Source: Algoriphagus locisalis | GTDB taxonomy: Bacteria > Bacteroidota > Bacteroidia > Cytophagales > Cyclobacteriaceae | Length of the DNA: 64,000 nucleotides | Reading direction: 5' to 3' | Assembly: GCF_900116615.1 (NCBI RefSeq) | Contig: NZ_FPBF01000002.1 | Span: 806,001 to 870,000, forward strand | Shown here: in pieces, positions 36,027-45,266 of the stretch | Layout: each line of letters starts with the position of its first letter | Position numbering within the stretch: position 1 is the first letter of the stretch | The notes under the pieces: generated by a model | Told to the model about the DNA's origin: nothing | Database searches by the model: none | What the model saw: the letters and a program-made list of their open reading frames with translations, nothing else | Translations under genes and position numbers: made by a program

Positions 36027-36251
36027 TTTACGCTTTTACTAATTGTATATCCTTTGGTATAATTATTGAGCTCGCATGGACTAATTCACGTGCACTGGAT
36101 TTATTCGGTGCTTCAAATTAAAATTTTGAAACTCATTTGATTGATCGCCCCCAATCCTAAGCCCTAGAGGTTTCAAATTGTTAATTCATACTAATATAAC
36201 CTTTGCCATTTTACAAATGCATAAATTTGGCTGGTAAAGGCGTAATTGTCT

Positions 36252-37295
36252 ATGTATAGGAGAATAATTGGTATTTTCATAACTATAGGGGCTGTTTGTT
36301 GCATTTTCTCCAATGTAATAGCTCAGGACACCCAGTATTCTCAATTCTACGCAGCACCTTTATATCTAAACCCAGCATTGACAGGTGCTAGTGAATTGAC
36401 GCGCATCGGTGTCAATTACCGAAATCAATGGCCTGGACTTGACCAAAACTTCAATTCCTATTCTGCTTACATTGACCATTACATTTTTGATTACAATAGT
36501 GGTATTGGACTAATCTTCAATGGAAGCCAGGAAAGCATGGCTAACTTATCTACCAATGAAATTGGGCTTTCTTATGCCTATAGACTACAGCTTAGTGAAA
36601 ATACTTTTTTCAGGATTGGAGGAATGGTCAGCTACATGCAGCGAGATGCATTTTTCTCTGATTTGGTATTCGGCTCTCAGATCGATATTATCAATGGAAC
36701 TATTGGCGGTATCACAGATGAACTTAATGGAATACCGATTGATAGCCGATACAGTTTCGTAGATTACAGCGTTGGCGGGATGTTTTATACCAACAACATC
36801 TGGCTAGGAGCCTCTGCGCATCACCTATCCGAACCAAACACGTCTTTTGTAGATGATCAGATTTCAAAGCTTCCAATGAAACTTTCGGCACAAGGTGGAA
36901 TTAAGTTTGACTTGGGCGGAGGCCGAAGAAACTACTTTACCCATGCCTATTCAGAACGATCAGTTTCATTTGCTTTTAACTATAAGCAACAAGATCCTTT
37001 CAATCAACTGGATGTAGGAGCCCAGTTATTTTTAGAACCAATCGTTTTGGGTCTTTGGTATAGGGGACTGCCTACTAAAAATGATTTGCCAAACAATGAA
37101 GCCATCATCGGATTGGTGGGGATTTCTTTAGAAAGTGGATTGGATATAGGGTATTCTTATGATGTAACTATTTCAAAATTGGGTTTGAAAAATAGTGGCG
37201 GTGCACATGAGATATCCCTGACTTATAGTTTTTTATGGGGAGATCCAAAGAGTAGAAATGCGAGAGCTAGGACTATTCCATGCTTTAGATACTAA
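36252..37295 (+). CDS. PorP/SprF-family type IX secretion system protein
   Basis: 348 residues; the start is ATG 36252, because the in-frame TTG two codons earlier is less likely. A signal peptide (to about IAQD) is followed by the PorP/SprF hallmark TQYSQFYAAPLYLNPALTGA and an outer-membrane beta-barrel rich in alternating aromatic strands. SprF-type proteins help the type IX system export and attach partner proteins with type B C-terminal domains, two of which follow immediately. It is about two-thirds identical by eye to the PorP copy at 41194, so the two flank their cargo as paralogues. A TAAATTTG sequence at 36222 may be part of the promoter. Confidence 0.92.
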   Translation: MYRRIIGIFITIGAVCCIFSNVIAQDTQYSQFYAAPLYLNPALTGASELTRIGVNYRNQWPGLDQNFNSYSAYIDHYIFDYNSGIGLIFNGSQESMANLSTNEIGLSYAYRLQLSENTFFRIGGMVSYMQRDAFFSDLVFGSQIDIINGTIGGITDELNGIPIDSRYSFVDYSVGGMFYTNNIWLGASAHHLSEPNTSFVDDQISKLPMKLSAQGGIKFDLGGGRRNYFTHAYSERSVSFAFNYKQQDPFNQLDVGAQLFLEPIVLGLWYRGLPTKNDLPNNEAIIGLVGISLESGLDIGYSYDVTISKLGLKNSGGAHEISLTYSFLWGDPKSRNARARTIPCFRY

Positions 37296-37394
37296 GCATG
37301 GCCAAGGAGATACTGGCACAAAGCTGAGATGCTATTTGTGACTAACCCGGCAAATTTGATCAGTCAATAAAATGTAAGCAAATATTACAAAATT

Positions 37395-38594
37395 ATGCTT
37401 AGAAGTAAGCTGTTTAATATTTTTAGCTTCTTTCCCGTGCTAATGTTATTTTTCCCGGGCGGTTGGTTGTATGCCCAAGAAATTGATCCTGTTAATTGGG
37501 AAATCTGCGAAGGTGATCCTGTCACCGTGGAACCGGGATTCGACCAAGCTGGAAGTGATGCAAACTATACTTGGTATCATGATGCTGGCGGTACAGTGGC
37601 GATTACAGACGGAACCTACAATGGCATAGAATATCAACTGGGTAGCGATGGTGAATTGACCATTCTTGGATTGAAATATGAACCCACTGCAAGTACCTAC
37701 ATTCAAGCCTCGACTTATAATTACTACGTAGAGCTATCCGGATCTAATGTGCCCCCGACCCCTCTGAAGCATATCAAAGTTCGTGTTTTCCATGTACCAA
37801 GACTCCGGACTAACAACCCTCCCGCAGTATGTGATCCGGATGGGTCTGTAGATTTAAGTTCATCTATTGATGAGTTTGACCTCGATGTTTATGATTATCA
37901 ACTAGTCAGTCCTTCGGGGAACGCCGTTTCTATTGACGATATCTATGACCAACAGGAAAATGGTACTTACACCGTCCGTAGTAGCTTTAAGGAATTCGAA
38001 TGCTGGTCGGAATGGAAGTCAATAGATGTGACCATAGCTCTTTCAACGTTAGAACCCGCTTTTGACTATGAGGCAAATCTAGGCACGGGAAATGTGCTGA
38101 GGAATGGAACTGCGCAATTGCTACATCCCGTAGATTTCTTTGATGTCACGCCATGGGCAGTCAGTTCATGGCATTGGGACTTTGGAGATGGTCATGAAGC
38201 TACTATTCAAAACCCAACACATACTTTTGCGGCCAAGGGAATCTACACCGTAGTTTTAACTGCGGAGGATACGATTGGTTGCTTGCATACTTTGGAGCGA
38301 TTGATCGAAGTCCGAGATGATTACCTCATACTAATTCCTAACGCTTTTTCTCCCTCCGGCCAAAAGAACAACCATTTCAAACCAGAATACAAAGGAGTAG
38401 TGAAGATAGAATTCTATGTATTTAATACCTGGGGTGAGCTACTATTTTTTACCCAAAGTCTCGATTCCGAAGGCTGGAATGGCACCTGGAAAGGCAAAGT
38501 AGCACCTGAAGGAAATTACATTTACAAAGGGGTTTTTATCACAAGCTCTGGAATGGAAGTCATCAAAGATGGAGTTTTTAGTTTAATCAGGTAA
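37395..38594 (+). CDS. Type IX secreted protein with PKD and type B sorting domain
   Basis: 399 residues: signal peptide ending LYAQE, an N-terminal region with an Ig-like look (ICEGDPVTVEPG... NYTWYHDAGG), a PKD domain near 235-300 (SWHWDFGDGHEATIQNPTHTF), and a C-terminal gliding-motility-type (CHU_C, type B) sorting domain from IPNAFSPSGQKNNHFKPEY to the end (DGVFSLIR). It should be exported through the type IX system to the cell surface and act as adhesin or scaffold. It lies between a PorP/SprF gene and a second cargo gene, the arrangement expected for a dedicated exporter-cargo pair. Confidence 0.9.
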   Translation: MLRSKLFNIFSFFPVLMLFFPGGWLYAQEIDPVNWEICEGDPVTVEPGFDQAGSDANYTWYHDAGGTVAITDGTYNGIEYQLGSDGELTILGLKYEPTASTYIQASTYNYYVELSGSNVPPTPLKHIKVRVFHVPRLRTNNPPAVCDPDGSVDLSSSIDEFDLDVYDYQLVSPSGNAVSIDDIYDQQENGTYTVRSSFKEFECWSEWKSIDVTIALSTLEPAFDYEANLGTGNVLRNGTAQLLHPVDFFDVTPWAVSSWHWDFGDGHEATIQNPTHTFAAKGIYTVVLTAEDTIGCLHTLERLIEVRDDYLILIPNAFSPSGQKNNHFKPEYKGVVKIEFYVFNTWGELLFFTQSLDSEGWNGTWKGKVAPEGNYIYKGVFITSSGMEVIKDGVFSLIR

Positions 38595-39117
38595 ACCAGT
38601 CATTGATCGTTTTTGAGAAATTATTCAAAACTGAAAATCCCTAAACAGGTCTGATATTTTTGAAAGATTAGGCAATTTATCGTCGAAATCCAGGAAAGAC
38701 AGAAACCAATCAAATCATACTTCGCTTCGGTTACTGAGCTGAAAAACAACCAATTAAATTTTTCTTAGAAAAAAGTTTGTAAAATCTTAATTTTTTTTCA
38801 ATCCCAGTAAAATGGGGCCTTTTTGATTTTATAATCATAAAAAAGCATGATTTCCTACCTTTTTTGACTATGGTAATATTAGAAGAAAAATAATACTTTT
38901 TTTAGGTGCATTTCGTTTTAAGAGCTTTTTGTCAGGCTCTTGCATAATAAAATAATTCTACACTTATTTCGGAATATCACATCTCAAAGAGAATATCATT
39001 TTGCTGTATATGATGTACATAAAATAATATTCTTAAAAATGAAATGCAGTAATCTTGATTTATAAGACAATTTTACAAAGTTGAAAAGTCACCCAGTTTC
39101 ACTCAACTACAAAACTC
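38595..39117. other. Intergenic region within the type IX block
   Basis: 523 very AT-rich bases without a gene. It has a weak CCCA/TGGG hairpin with a T tract near 38810-38828, an AAGAGC/GCTCTT hairpin near 38920-38942, and a 12-base inverted repeat with one mismatch at 38991-39032. It probably holds the promoter of the second cargo gene. Confidence 0.6.
38991..39032. repeat. Inverted repeat upstream of the second type IX cargo gene
   Basis: GAATATCATTTT (38991-39002) and AAAATAATATTC (39021-39032) are reverse complements apart from one base, with 18 bases between them. It could be an operator or RNA hairpin about 85 bases before the start; AT-rich context makes chance possible. Confidence 0.4.
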
Positions 39118-41190
39118 TTGAAAAAGGTATATTCTACATATTGCCTAATGATACCCGCACTCCTTTGGAGTCTGATGGTCTTTACCTCTGCCTCTGCTCA
39201 GAGGACGATAAATACTAGTGCTCAAACGCTGGAGAACAGCAGAATATTTCAAACTGAGGACATTTCAGTCGAAGTTTCTGGTAAACTTGCGCTTTGTTCT
39301 CATTCAGAAAAAGGAACGATCATTCTGGATGTCACCGGTGGTGTGGCCCCTTATACCTACCGCTGGAATACCCTACAAACGACTAAGGACCGAACCAACT
39401 TATTTGCCGGTACCTACACGGTTGAAATTACGGATGCTGTTGGCAATGTACACACCGAAAGAATTGTGGTTCAGCCGCCTTATCCGCTGATTCTTGAGCC
39501 TTTAGAGAAAACTGATGCGACTTGCGGTTCTGGAAATGATGGAACTGCGAAAATAAGCGTGAAAGTAGGCAGAGGTGAGCCTTATCAAATCACATGGAGC
39601 AACGGATTGAAAGATACTTGGGAAGCGCACAATTTAGCTCCAGGTACTTATTCGGTAACAGTTGCAGACAAATATAACTGTGATGTCACCACTTCCTTTG
39701 AGATCAAGGCGGCTTCGGAGGGTATCCAAGTATCTGAAGCTATTCAAAACCTAAGCTGCTCCGGACAAAAAAATGGTGCTATCAATCTGAGCATCAGCGG
39801 TGGACAATCACCTTATACCTACATTTGGAATACTGGATCTACTGCGCAAAATCTTACGAACCTAGCTGCGGGTACATATTCAGTATTGATTAAAGACCAA
39901 ACAGGTTGTTCTTTTCAGGCTTCTTATTCTATCCAAGCGGCTACTGCTATCCAATTAAATGAAACGATAACACCGGAAAGCTGCGCGGGATCAAGCAATG
40001 GAGAGATACAAGTTATGCTAGAAGGAGGTTCTGCTCCATACACTTATAAGTGGAGCAACGGCCAAACTTCAGCCAAGCTTAGCAATGTAACCGCCGGGAA
40101 TTACGCGCTTACCGTCACGGATGCTTTGGGCTGCACTATCGAGAAGCAATTTATTCTTGGAACAGCCTCAGAGCTCGAATTGGAGTTAGTAGAAAAAAAT
40201 GATATCTCGTGCGCTGGTGCAGATACAGGATCTATCCATTTAAAAGTAGCAGGAAATTCAGGCACCTACACCACTACTTGGCTGGACGATTCATCTGCTG
40301 GTTTAAATCGTGAGAACTTGCCTGCCGGCACCTATCAACTCATAGTAGCTGATGAAAGTGGTTGTACCGTAAGTAGCTCATTTACCATTGCGGAAGCTCA
40401 GCCCATACAAGCAAGAATAGAAACTGCCTTAGATGTGGATTGTGCTGTAGGTACTATTACAGGAGTAGCGTGGGTATCGATACAAGGCGGAGTTCAGCCT
40501 TACCAAATCTCATGGAGTTCAGGGGAAACTGGCTCCCGAGAAATCAATTACAATTCTTCAGGAAACTTGAAAGTCAGCGTGACCGACGCTTTTGGCTGTA
40601 ATTATCAAACTGAAGTAAGAGTTGATTTCCCATCCCAAATCAATAAGTCAGGAAGGTTGGATTTCGACTATAGAAAGCTAGAGATCAACAGCGAACCGGA
40701 AGTGCAAATTGACGAAGAAATCATCTTCGAAAGTGTCATTTCCGAAGAATTCATAGGCTGGGAATGGTCCTTTGGTGATGGAAAAGCCTCCAAGGAAAAA
40801 GACCCGATTCACATCTTCGAAGCTGCCGGAAATTTCGAAGTTACGCTTACAGCATATGATATCTACGGATGTTCCAGTGTTGAGAAAAATATCATCCAAG
40901 TAAATGCGCCTTTAGAGTTTATCACCATACCGAATGCTTTCACCCCAAATGGAGATGGCCTGAACGACACGTTTATCCCCAAATTCAGAGCTGTTTCAGA
41001 ATTCTCCATGACTATTTTCAATACATGGGGAGAGAAAATTTACTCCACTACTAGCCAAGAAACAACGGGCTGGGATGGAACACACCAAGGTCAGGCATCA
41101 CCCCCTGGCAATTACTTATATCAAATCACCTACACCTCCAAAGATGGCGAGCAATTCACCAAAACCGGAGGAGTCACCCTTATAAGATAG
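39118..41190 (+). CDS. Type IX secreted protein with SprB-like repeats, PKD and type B sorting domain
   Basis: 690 residues. The start is TTG 39118, which gives KKVYSTYCLMIPALLWSLMVF, a normal signal peptide; the next ATG would remove its charged end. Six SprB-like repeats of about 75 residues, each with a C...G-I...GG..PYTY.W.TG pattern, cover about residues 50-510. A PKD domain (WEWSFGDGKASKEKDPIHIF) lies near 545-590, and the gliding-type C-terminal domain begins IPNAFTPNGDGLNDTFIPKF and ends KTGGVTLIR. SprB is the mobile adhesin of gliding flavobacteria; a surface adhesin role is inferred. The PorP gene at 41194 starts 3 bases after the stop. Confidence 0.9.
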   Translation: MKKVYSTYCLMIPALLWSLMVFTSASAQRTINTSAQTLENSRIFQTEDISVEVSGKLALCSHSEKGTIILDVTGGVAPYTYRWNTLQTTKDRTNLFAGTYTVEITDAVGNVHTERIVVQPPYPLILEPLEKTDATCGSGNDGTAKISVKVGRGEPYQITWSNGLKDTWEAHNLAPGTYSVTVADKYNCDVTTSFEIKAASEGIQVSEAIQNLSCSGQKNGAINLSISGGQSPYTYIWNTGSTAQNLTNLAAGTYSVLIKDQTGCSFQASYSIQAATAIQLNETITPESCAGSSNGEIQVMLEGGSAPYTYKWSNGQTSAKLSNVTAGNYALTVTDALGCTIEKQFILGTASELELELVEKNDISCAGADTGSIHLKVAGNSGTYTTTWLDDSSAGLNRENLPAGTYQLIVADESGCTVSSSFTIAEAQPIQARIETALDVDCAVGTITGVAWVSIQGGVQPYQISWSSGETGSREINYNSSGNLKVSVTDAFGCNYQTEVRVDFPSQINKSGRLDFDYRKLEINSEPEVQIDEEIIFESVISEEFIGWEWSFGDGKASKEKDPIHIFEAAGNFEVTLTAYDIYGCSSVEKNIIQVNAPLEFITIPNAFTPNGDGLNDTFIPKFRAVSEFSMTIFNTWGEKIYSTTSQETTGWDGTHQGQASPPGNYLYQITYTSKDGEQFTKTGGVTLIR

Positions 41191-41193
41191 AAT

Positions 41194-42222
41194 ATGAAAA
41201 ACGTTTATCTGCTACTTATTACCCTGAGCTTGCTTTTCCCAAAAGCGAATGGGCAAGACATTCAATACTCGCAGTTTTATGCTGCTCCTTTGTATTTAAA
41301 CCCAGCAATGACTGGCGCCTCTGAGATGACAACTATTGGAGTCAACTATAGAAATCAATGGCCTGGACTAGATCAATCATTCAACTCCTATTCAGCCTAT
41401 GCGGATCATTACATCTTCAGCGCAAACAGCGGTGTGGGTCTAATTGTCAACAGATCGGAACAAAGTATGGCAAATCTGAGCATGACTGAGGTTGGAGCTA
41501 CGTATTCCTACAGAATGCGATTGGGTTTCAGATCTTTCCTTAGAATGGGTGGACAGGTGAGTTATATGGAACGAGATGCTTATTTTGGAGACCTGGTTTT
41601 TGGTAGCCAGATCGATGATCAGACCGGTACAGTAGGCGGTAATAGTGGAGAAAGTCTGGGCGAGGGCATCAGTCATCAGTTTATGGATTACAGCTTCGGA
41701 ATGCTTTTTCATAATGAAAATATCTGGTTAGGACTTGCAGGACATCATTTGACGCAGCCTAATATTTCTTTCATGGACGGGGCTAACAGCAGATTACCGC
41801 TTAAAATATCTGCTCATGGCGGAGTAAAATTTGATCTATCAGGCGGTAGCTCGACAGAATATCTGAATCAAAAATTTGGCACAAAAGAATTGACTTTAGC
41901 TTTTAACTATAAAAATCAAGGTTCCTTTTCTCAATTAGATATGGGAGCACAAATAAACATTCAGCCGATTGTGCTGGGCGTTTGGTACCGCGGAATCCCT
42001 GTACAGCAAGAAAATTTACCAAATCATGAAGCAATCATCGGACTTGTAGGAATCTCCCTCGGTGGAGGCCTAGACGTTGGATACAGCCATGATTTTACAC
42101 TTTCTTCTCTGGGAAATGCCAACACAGGCGGAGCCCATGAGATCAGCTTACGTTATAGCTTTCTTGCTACCAATAAACGAGGCGCAGGTAGAACTTCTTC
42201 AATGCCTTGTTTCAAGTATTAA
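41194..42222 (+). CDS. PorP/SprF-family type IX secretion system protein
   Basis: 342 residues with a signal peptide (ending NGQD) and the family opening IQYSQFYAAPLYLNPAMTGASEMT. The barrel strands, the long segment NYRNQWPGLDQSFNSYSAYADHYIF and the end SLRYSFLATN match the paralogue at 36252 closely. It starts 3 bases after the SprB-repeat cargo gene, so it is probably the dedicated partner for that protein. A strong terminator follows directly at 42241-42270. Confidence 0.92.
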   Translation: MKNVYLLLITLSLLFPKANGQDIQYSQFYAAPLYLNPAMTGASEMTTIGVNYRNQWPGLDQSFNSYSAYADHYIFSANSGVGLIVNRSEQSMANLSMTEVGATYSYRMRLGFRSFLRMGGQVSYMERDAYFGDLVFGSQIDDQTGTVGGNSGESLGEGISHQFMDYSFGMLFHNENIWLGLAGHHLTQPNISFMDGANSRLPLKISAHGGVKFDLSGGSSTEYLNQKFGTKELTLAFNYKNQGSFSQLDMGAQINIQPIVLGVWYRGIPVQQENLPNHEAIIGLVGISLGGGLDVGYSHDFTLSSLGNANTGGAHEISLRYSFLATNKRGAGRTSSMPCFKY

Positions 42223-42240
42223 TCAAAACAAAGTAGCGGA

Positions 42241-42270
42241 AAAAGGGCTTTCACTTAAAAGCCCTTTTTT
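42241..42270 (+). terminator. Strong intrinsic terminator of the type IX block
   Basis: Stem AAAAGGGCTTT / AAAGCCCTTTT with a 6-base loop and a run of T to 42270. The T run ends at the base before the photolyase ATG, so terminator and next start codon touch. Confidence 0.9.
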
Positions 42271-43800
42271 ATGCCCAAAACATTACGATTGATTCTTGGA
42301 GATCAACTGAATGCCCAGCATTCTTGGTTTGATGAGAAGGATTCCTCAGTGACTTACCTCATGCTTGAGCTCAGGCAAGAGACTGATTATGTAGCACATC
42401 ATATTCAAAAAGTAGTTGCGTTTTTTCTAAGCATGAGAAACTTTGCCCAGCTTCTCAATACCCAAGGGCATACGGTCCACTATGTGCAACTAGACCAAGA
42501 AGATAATAGTCAGGATTTAAAGAAAATGATCCAAGGAATGGTCAAGAAACACCACTTTGAACAGTTCGAATACCAACTCCCAGACGAATACCGACTTGAT
42601 ACCCAATTAAAATCAATCTGTAAAAATCTGTCTATTCCCTGTCGTAGTGTAGATTCAGAGCATTTTTTGACAGAGCGGGAATACGTGAAAGACTTTTTCC
42701 ATGGGAAGAAAACATTCCTAATGGAGAGCTTTTACCGACAAATGAGAAAAGACTTTACGATCCTGATGGATGGAAAAGAGCCACTTCAGGGCAAATGGAA
42801 TTTTGATCATGAAAACAGAGCTGCGCTGAAAGATAAGCGCCTTTTGCGAAAGCCTAAAACCCACCCCAAGCCAGTTTCTGATGTGGTGAAAATGATAAAA
42901 AAGGCTAACGTAAAAACCATTGGAAAAATAGCCGAGGAAGAGTTTACCTGGCCTTGCTCCAGGGAGGAAAGTCTGGAGGTTTTGGACCACTTTTGTACAC
43001 AGCTACTGGTTCATTTTGGTGACTATCAGGATGCTTTGACCACCTGGGATCCCTTCCTTTTTCACTCCAGGCTGAGTTTTGCCATGAACACCAAGATGCT
43101 TTCTCCACTGGAAGTAGTTCAAAAAGTAGAGGCTTATTGGAAGGAACATCAAGACACGATTGCTATTTCTCAGACGGAGGGATTTATTCGTCAAATCATA
43201 GGATGGAGAGAATATATGCGGGGAATATACTGGGCAAAAATGCCTGAATTTGCAGAATTGAATTTCTTCAATCACCAGAGAAAACTCCCTGATTGGTTTT
43301 GGACAGGTGACACCAAAATGAAATGCCTTAGCCACTCCATCGGTCAATCATTGGACCTGGCTTATGCGCATCACATTCAACGATTGATGGTGATCGGTAA
43401 TTTTGCTTTGCTAGCCGGCATTCATCCCGATGAGGTGGATCAATGGTATCTGGGTGTATATATCGATGCCATCGAATGGGTAGAGATCACCAATACGCGT
43501 GGGATGAGCCAGTTTGCTGACGGAGGGATTGTGGGAACCAAACCCTACGTTTCATCGGCAAATTACATCCATAAAATGGGCAATTACTGCAGTCATTGCG
43601 CTTATAGTTCTAGCAAAAAAGTTGGTGAGGGAGCTTGCCCTTTCAATAGCCTTTACTGGCATTTTTATAATCGAAACAGGGAAAAGCTGGAAAACAACCC
43701 CAGAATCGGAATGGCATATCGTACGCTGGACAAATTGAAAAATAAGGAAGAATTAATTAATCAGGCGGAGGAATACTTGAAGAATTTGGATGACTTATAA
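42271..43800 (+). CDS. phrB: Iron-sulfur cryptochrome/photolyase (FeS-BCP, PhrB-like)
   Basis: 509 residues. FAD flavoprotein of the prokaryotic (6-4) photolyase/CryPro group, which repairs UV photoproducts in DNA. It opens with LRLILGDQLNAQHSW, the family N-terminus. Four cysteines for a 4Fe-4S cluster are Cys352 (KMKCLSHS), Cys440 and Cys443 (YCSHC), and Cys456 (GACPFNSLYW); the spacing 88-3-13 equals that of Agrobacterium PhrB (Cys350, 438, 441, 454). The ATG at 42271 directly follows the terminator T tract of the porP gene, so its transcript must arise by read-through or from a promoter inside the porP end. Confidence 0.92.
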   Translation: MPKTLRLILGDQLNAQHSWFDEKDSSVTYLMLELRQETDYVAHHIQKVVAFFLSMRNFAQLLNTQGHTVHYVQLDQEDNSQDLKKMIQGMVKKHHFEQFEYQLPDEYRLDTQLKSICKNLSIPCRSVDSEHFLTEREYVKDFFHGKKTFLMESFYRQMRKDFTILMDGKEPLQGKWNFDHENRAALKDKRLLRKPKTHPKPVSDVVKMIKKANVKTIGKIAEEEFTWPCSREESLEVLDHFCTQLLVHFGDYQDALTTWDPFLFHSRLSFAMNTKMLSPLEVVQKVEAYWKEHQDTIAISQTEGFIRQIIGWREYMRGIYWAKMPEFAELNFFNHQRKLPDWFWTGDTKMKCLSHSIGQSLDLAYAHHIQRLMVIGNFALLAGIHPDEVDQWYLGVYIDAIEWVEITNTRGMSQFADGGIVGTKPYVSSANYIHKMGNYCSHCAYSSSKKVGEGACPFNSLYWHFYNRNREKLENNPRIGMAYRTLDKLKNKEELINQAEEYLKNLDDL

Positions 43801-43823
43801 TCCTAGAGAGAAAGCATAAACGT

Positions 43824-44213
43824 TCACCCTCCGAAAAAAACACCATGCAAATACCTTCCAGGAGCGAGGGTAAACCCTCCCGCTAAAATGATGGCTCCTA
43901 CATAAAGTAAGATCATTTTTCGCTGATGGGTTTTGACTTTTCCTTTTTTGATGGACAAAAATGCTGTGGGAACAGTCCAAAAAACAAGCAAACAAAAAAG
44001 ATGAATGTATCCGAAATGTTTGAAAAGTCTTTCTCCCACTTGTGCTTCAATAAACAGGGCGATAACAGCAGTAACCATCATCAAACTCATGTATAAAGCA
44101 CCAAGCTTTCTATGCGTTAATCCACCTTTTTTTGCAAAAAGTAAGTAAGCTCCCAAAAATATGCAGGGCACTACTGTCGCCAAATGGCTAAACATCAAAA
44201 TGTCGTAATTCAT
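43824..44213 (-). CDS. DUF2306-like small membrane protein
   Basis: 129 residues with four predicted membrane helices (about 5-25, 37-57, 70-90, 100-118). The conserved pattern HLATVVPCIFLGAYLL ... KLGALYMSLM ... THQRKMILLYVGAIILAGGF is that of DUF2306/predicted membrane proteins of unknown function. It lies 5 bases after the end of the MscS gene on the same strand and so is probably cotranscribed with it. Convergent with the photolyase gene, 23 bases away. Confidence 0.8.
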   Translation of the reverse strand: MNYDILMFSHLATVVPCIFLGAYLLFAKKGGLTHRKLGALYMSLMMVTAVIALFIEAQVGERLFKHFGYIHLFCLLVFWTVPTAFLSIKKGKVKTHQRKMILLYVGAIILAGGFTLAPGRYLHGVFFGG

Positions 44214-44218
44214 ATCAT

Positions 44219-45136
44219 CTAAGTAGCTCTTTGCGTCATTTCCACCCTGGTTTTTGGAAGGCTTTCCGGGTAATTTTTTTGTATGAACTCAATCATTTTC
44301 TCCCGAACATACACACGTAAATCCCAAGCTATGGGTGAGTTTTTGGCACTCACCAAAATACGGGTTTCTACGGTGAATTCTTTCGCATCTGAGACTTGAA
44401 GCACCTTTACTTTTTTGTCCCAGAGATCTGTAGTTTCTAAAATCCTGTCCAATTCTTTTCGCAGCTCCTCAAAAGGAATGGTGTAATCTGTATATAAAAA
44501 CACCGACCCAAGTAAATCTCCGGAGGTTCTGGTCCAGTTCTGAAAAGGATTCTCAAGGAAATAAGTGGTGGGCAACACAAGCCTTCGAAGGTCCCAGATT
44601 CGCACGACGATGTAGTTCAAATTTATCTCTTCAATCCACCCCCATTCTCCCTCTACGACCACTGCATCTTCCAATCGAAAAGGCTGGGTAAAGGCAATCT
44701 GAATCCCGGCGATCAGCGTTCCAATGGCTTTCTGAGCGGAAAAACCAATGATTATCCCCGCAACTCCTGCTGAAGCAAAAAATCCAACACCAACTTTTCG
44801 TACAGATTCAAAGGACAGTAGAATTAATCCTATACCAAGCAGTATGATAAGAAAGTTGGCAATTTTCACCAGTAAATTGATCTGGGTTAAAACTTTCCTT
44901 GCCCGAAGATTATCTTCTTGTGAGATGTCATATTGCTTCAGAAAGATCCTCTTGACAATTTGCATACCCACTAAAAGGCACCAAGTGAACCCAACGATGA
45001 TAAGGACTGTATTGATATGTGGTAAATAAGCAAAGACTCCCTCCCAGTTTTTAGCTTCTTCCCCGAAGTATAGCTTGGAAAAAGCAAGGGCAAATGTGAC
45101 CAGAAATGGGATTACCAATCGGGAATAGTATTTCAT
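44219..45136 (-). CDS. MscS-family mechanosensitive ion channel
   Basis: 305 residues. Four membrane helices in the first 150 residues end in the pore-lining Gly/Ala-rich helix (GVGFFASAGVAGIIIGFSAQKAIGTLIAGIQIAFTQPF), the signature of MscS channels. The cytoplasmic beta domain follows (EDAVVVEGEWGWIEEINLNYIVVRIWD and RRLVLPTTYFLENPFQNWTR). It releases solutes on osmotic downshock at the inner membrane. Two extra N-terminal helices make it slightly longer than E. coli MscS. First gene of a pair with the DUF2306 gene. Confidence 0.92.
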   Translation of the reverse strand: MKYYSRLVIPFLVTFALAFSKLYFGEEAKNWEGVFAYLPHINTVLIIVGFTWCLLVGMQIVKRIFLKQYDISQEDNLRARKVLTQINLLVKIANFLIILLGIGLILLSFESVRKVGVGFFASAGVAGIIIGFSAQKAIGTLIAGIQIAFTQPFRLEDAVVVEGEWGWIEEINLNYIVVRIWDLRRLVLPTTYFLENPFQNWTRTSGDLLGSVFLYTDYTIPFEELRKELDRILETTDLWDKKVKVLQVSDAKEFTVETRILVSAKNSPIAWDLRVYVREKMIEFIQKNYPESLPKTRVEMTQRAT

Positions 45137-45266
45137 ACACTCAATTTAAAAAGAATTAAACTTAAACAGGCAGAGGTTTTATAGCCTCTTAAAAAGGTGA
45201 TTTTGGGCGAGTTGAGTTTAGAAATTAGGCAATTGAGATCAGAAAATCAAAAATGGCCACTCTTGT

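Noticed and set aside
38800..38942. Transcription terminators between the two type IX cargo genes
   Set aside because: The two hairpins (4-6 bp stems) are weak and lie in AT-rich sequence; not strong enough to list as terminators.
45165..45195. AGAGG/CCTCT hairpin as terminator after the 45267 lipoprotein gene
   Set aside because: The stem is only 5 bp and the following T content is poor; it was not listed.
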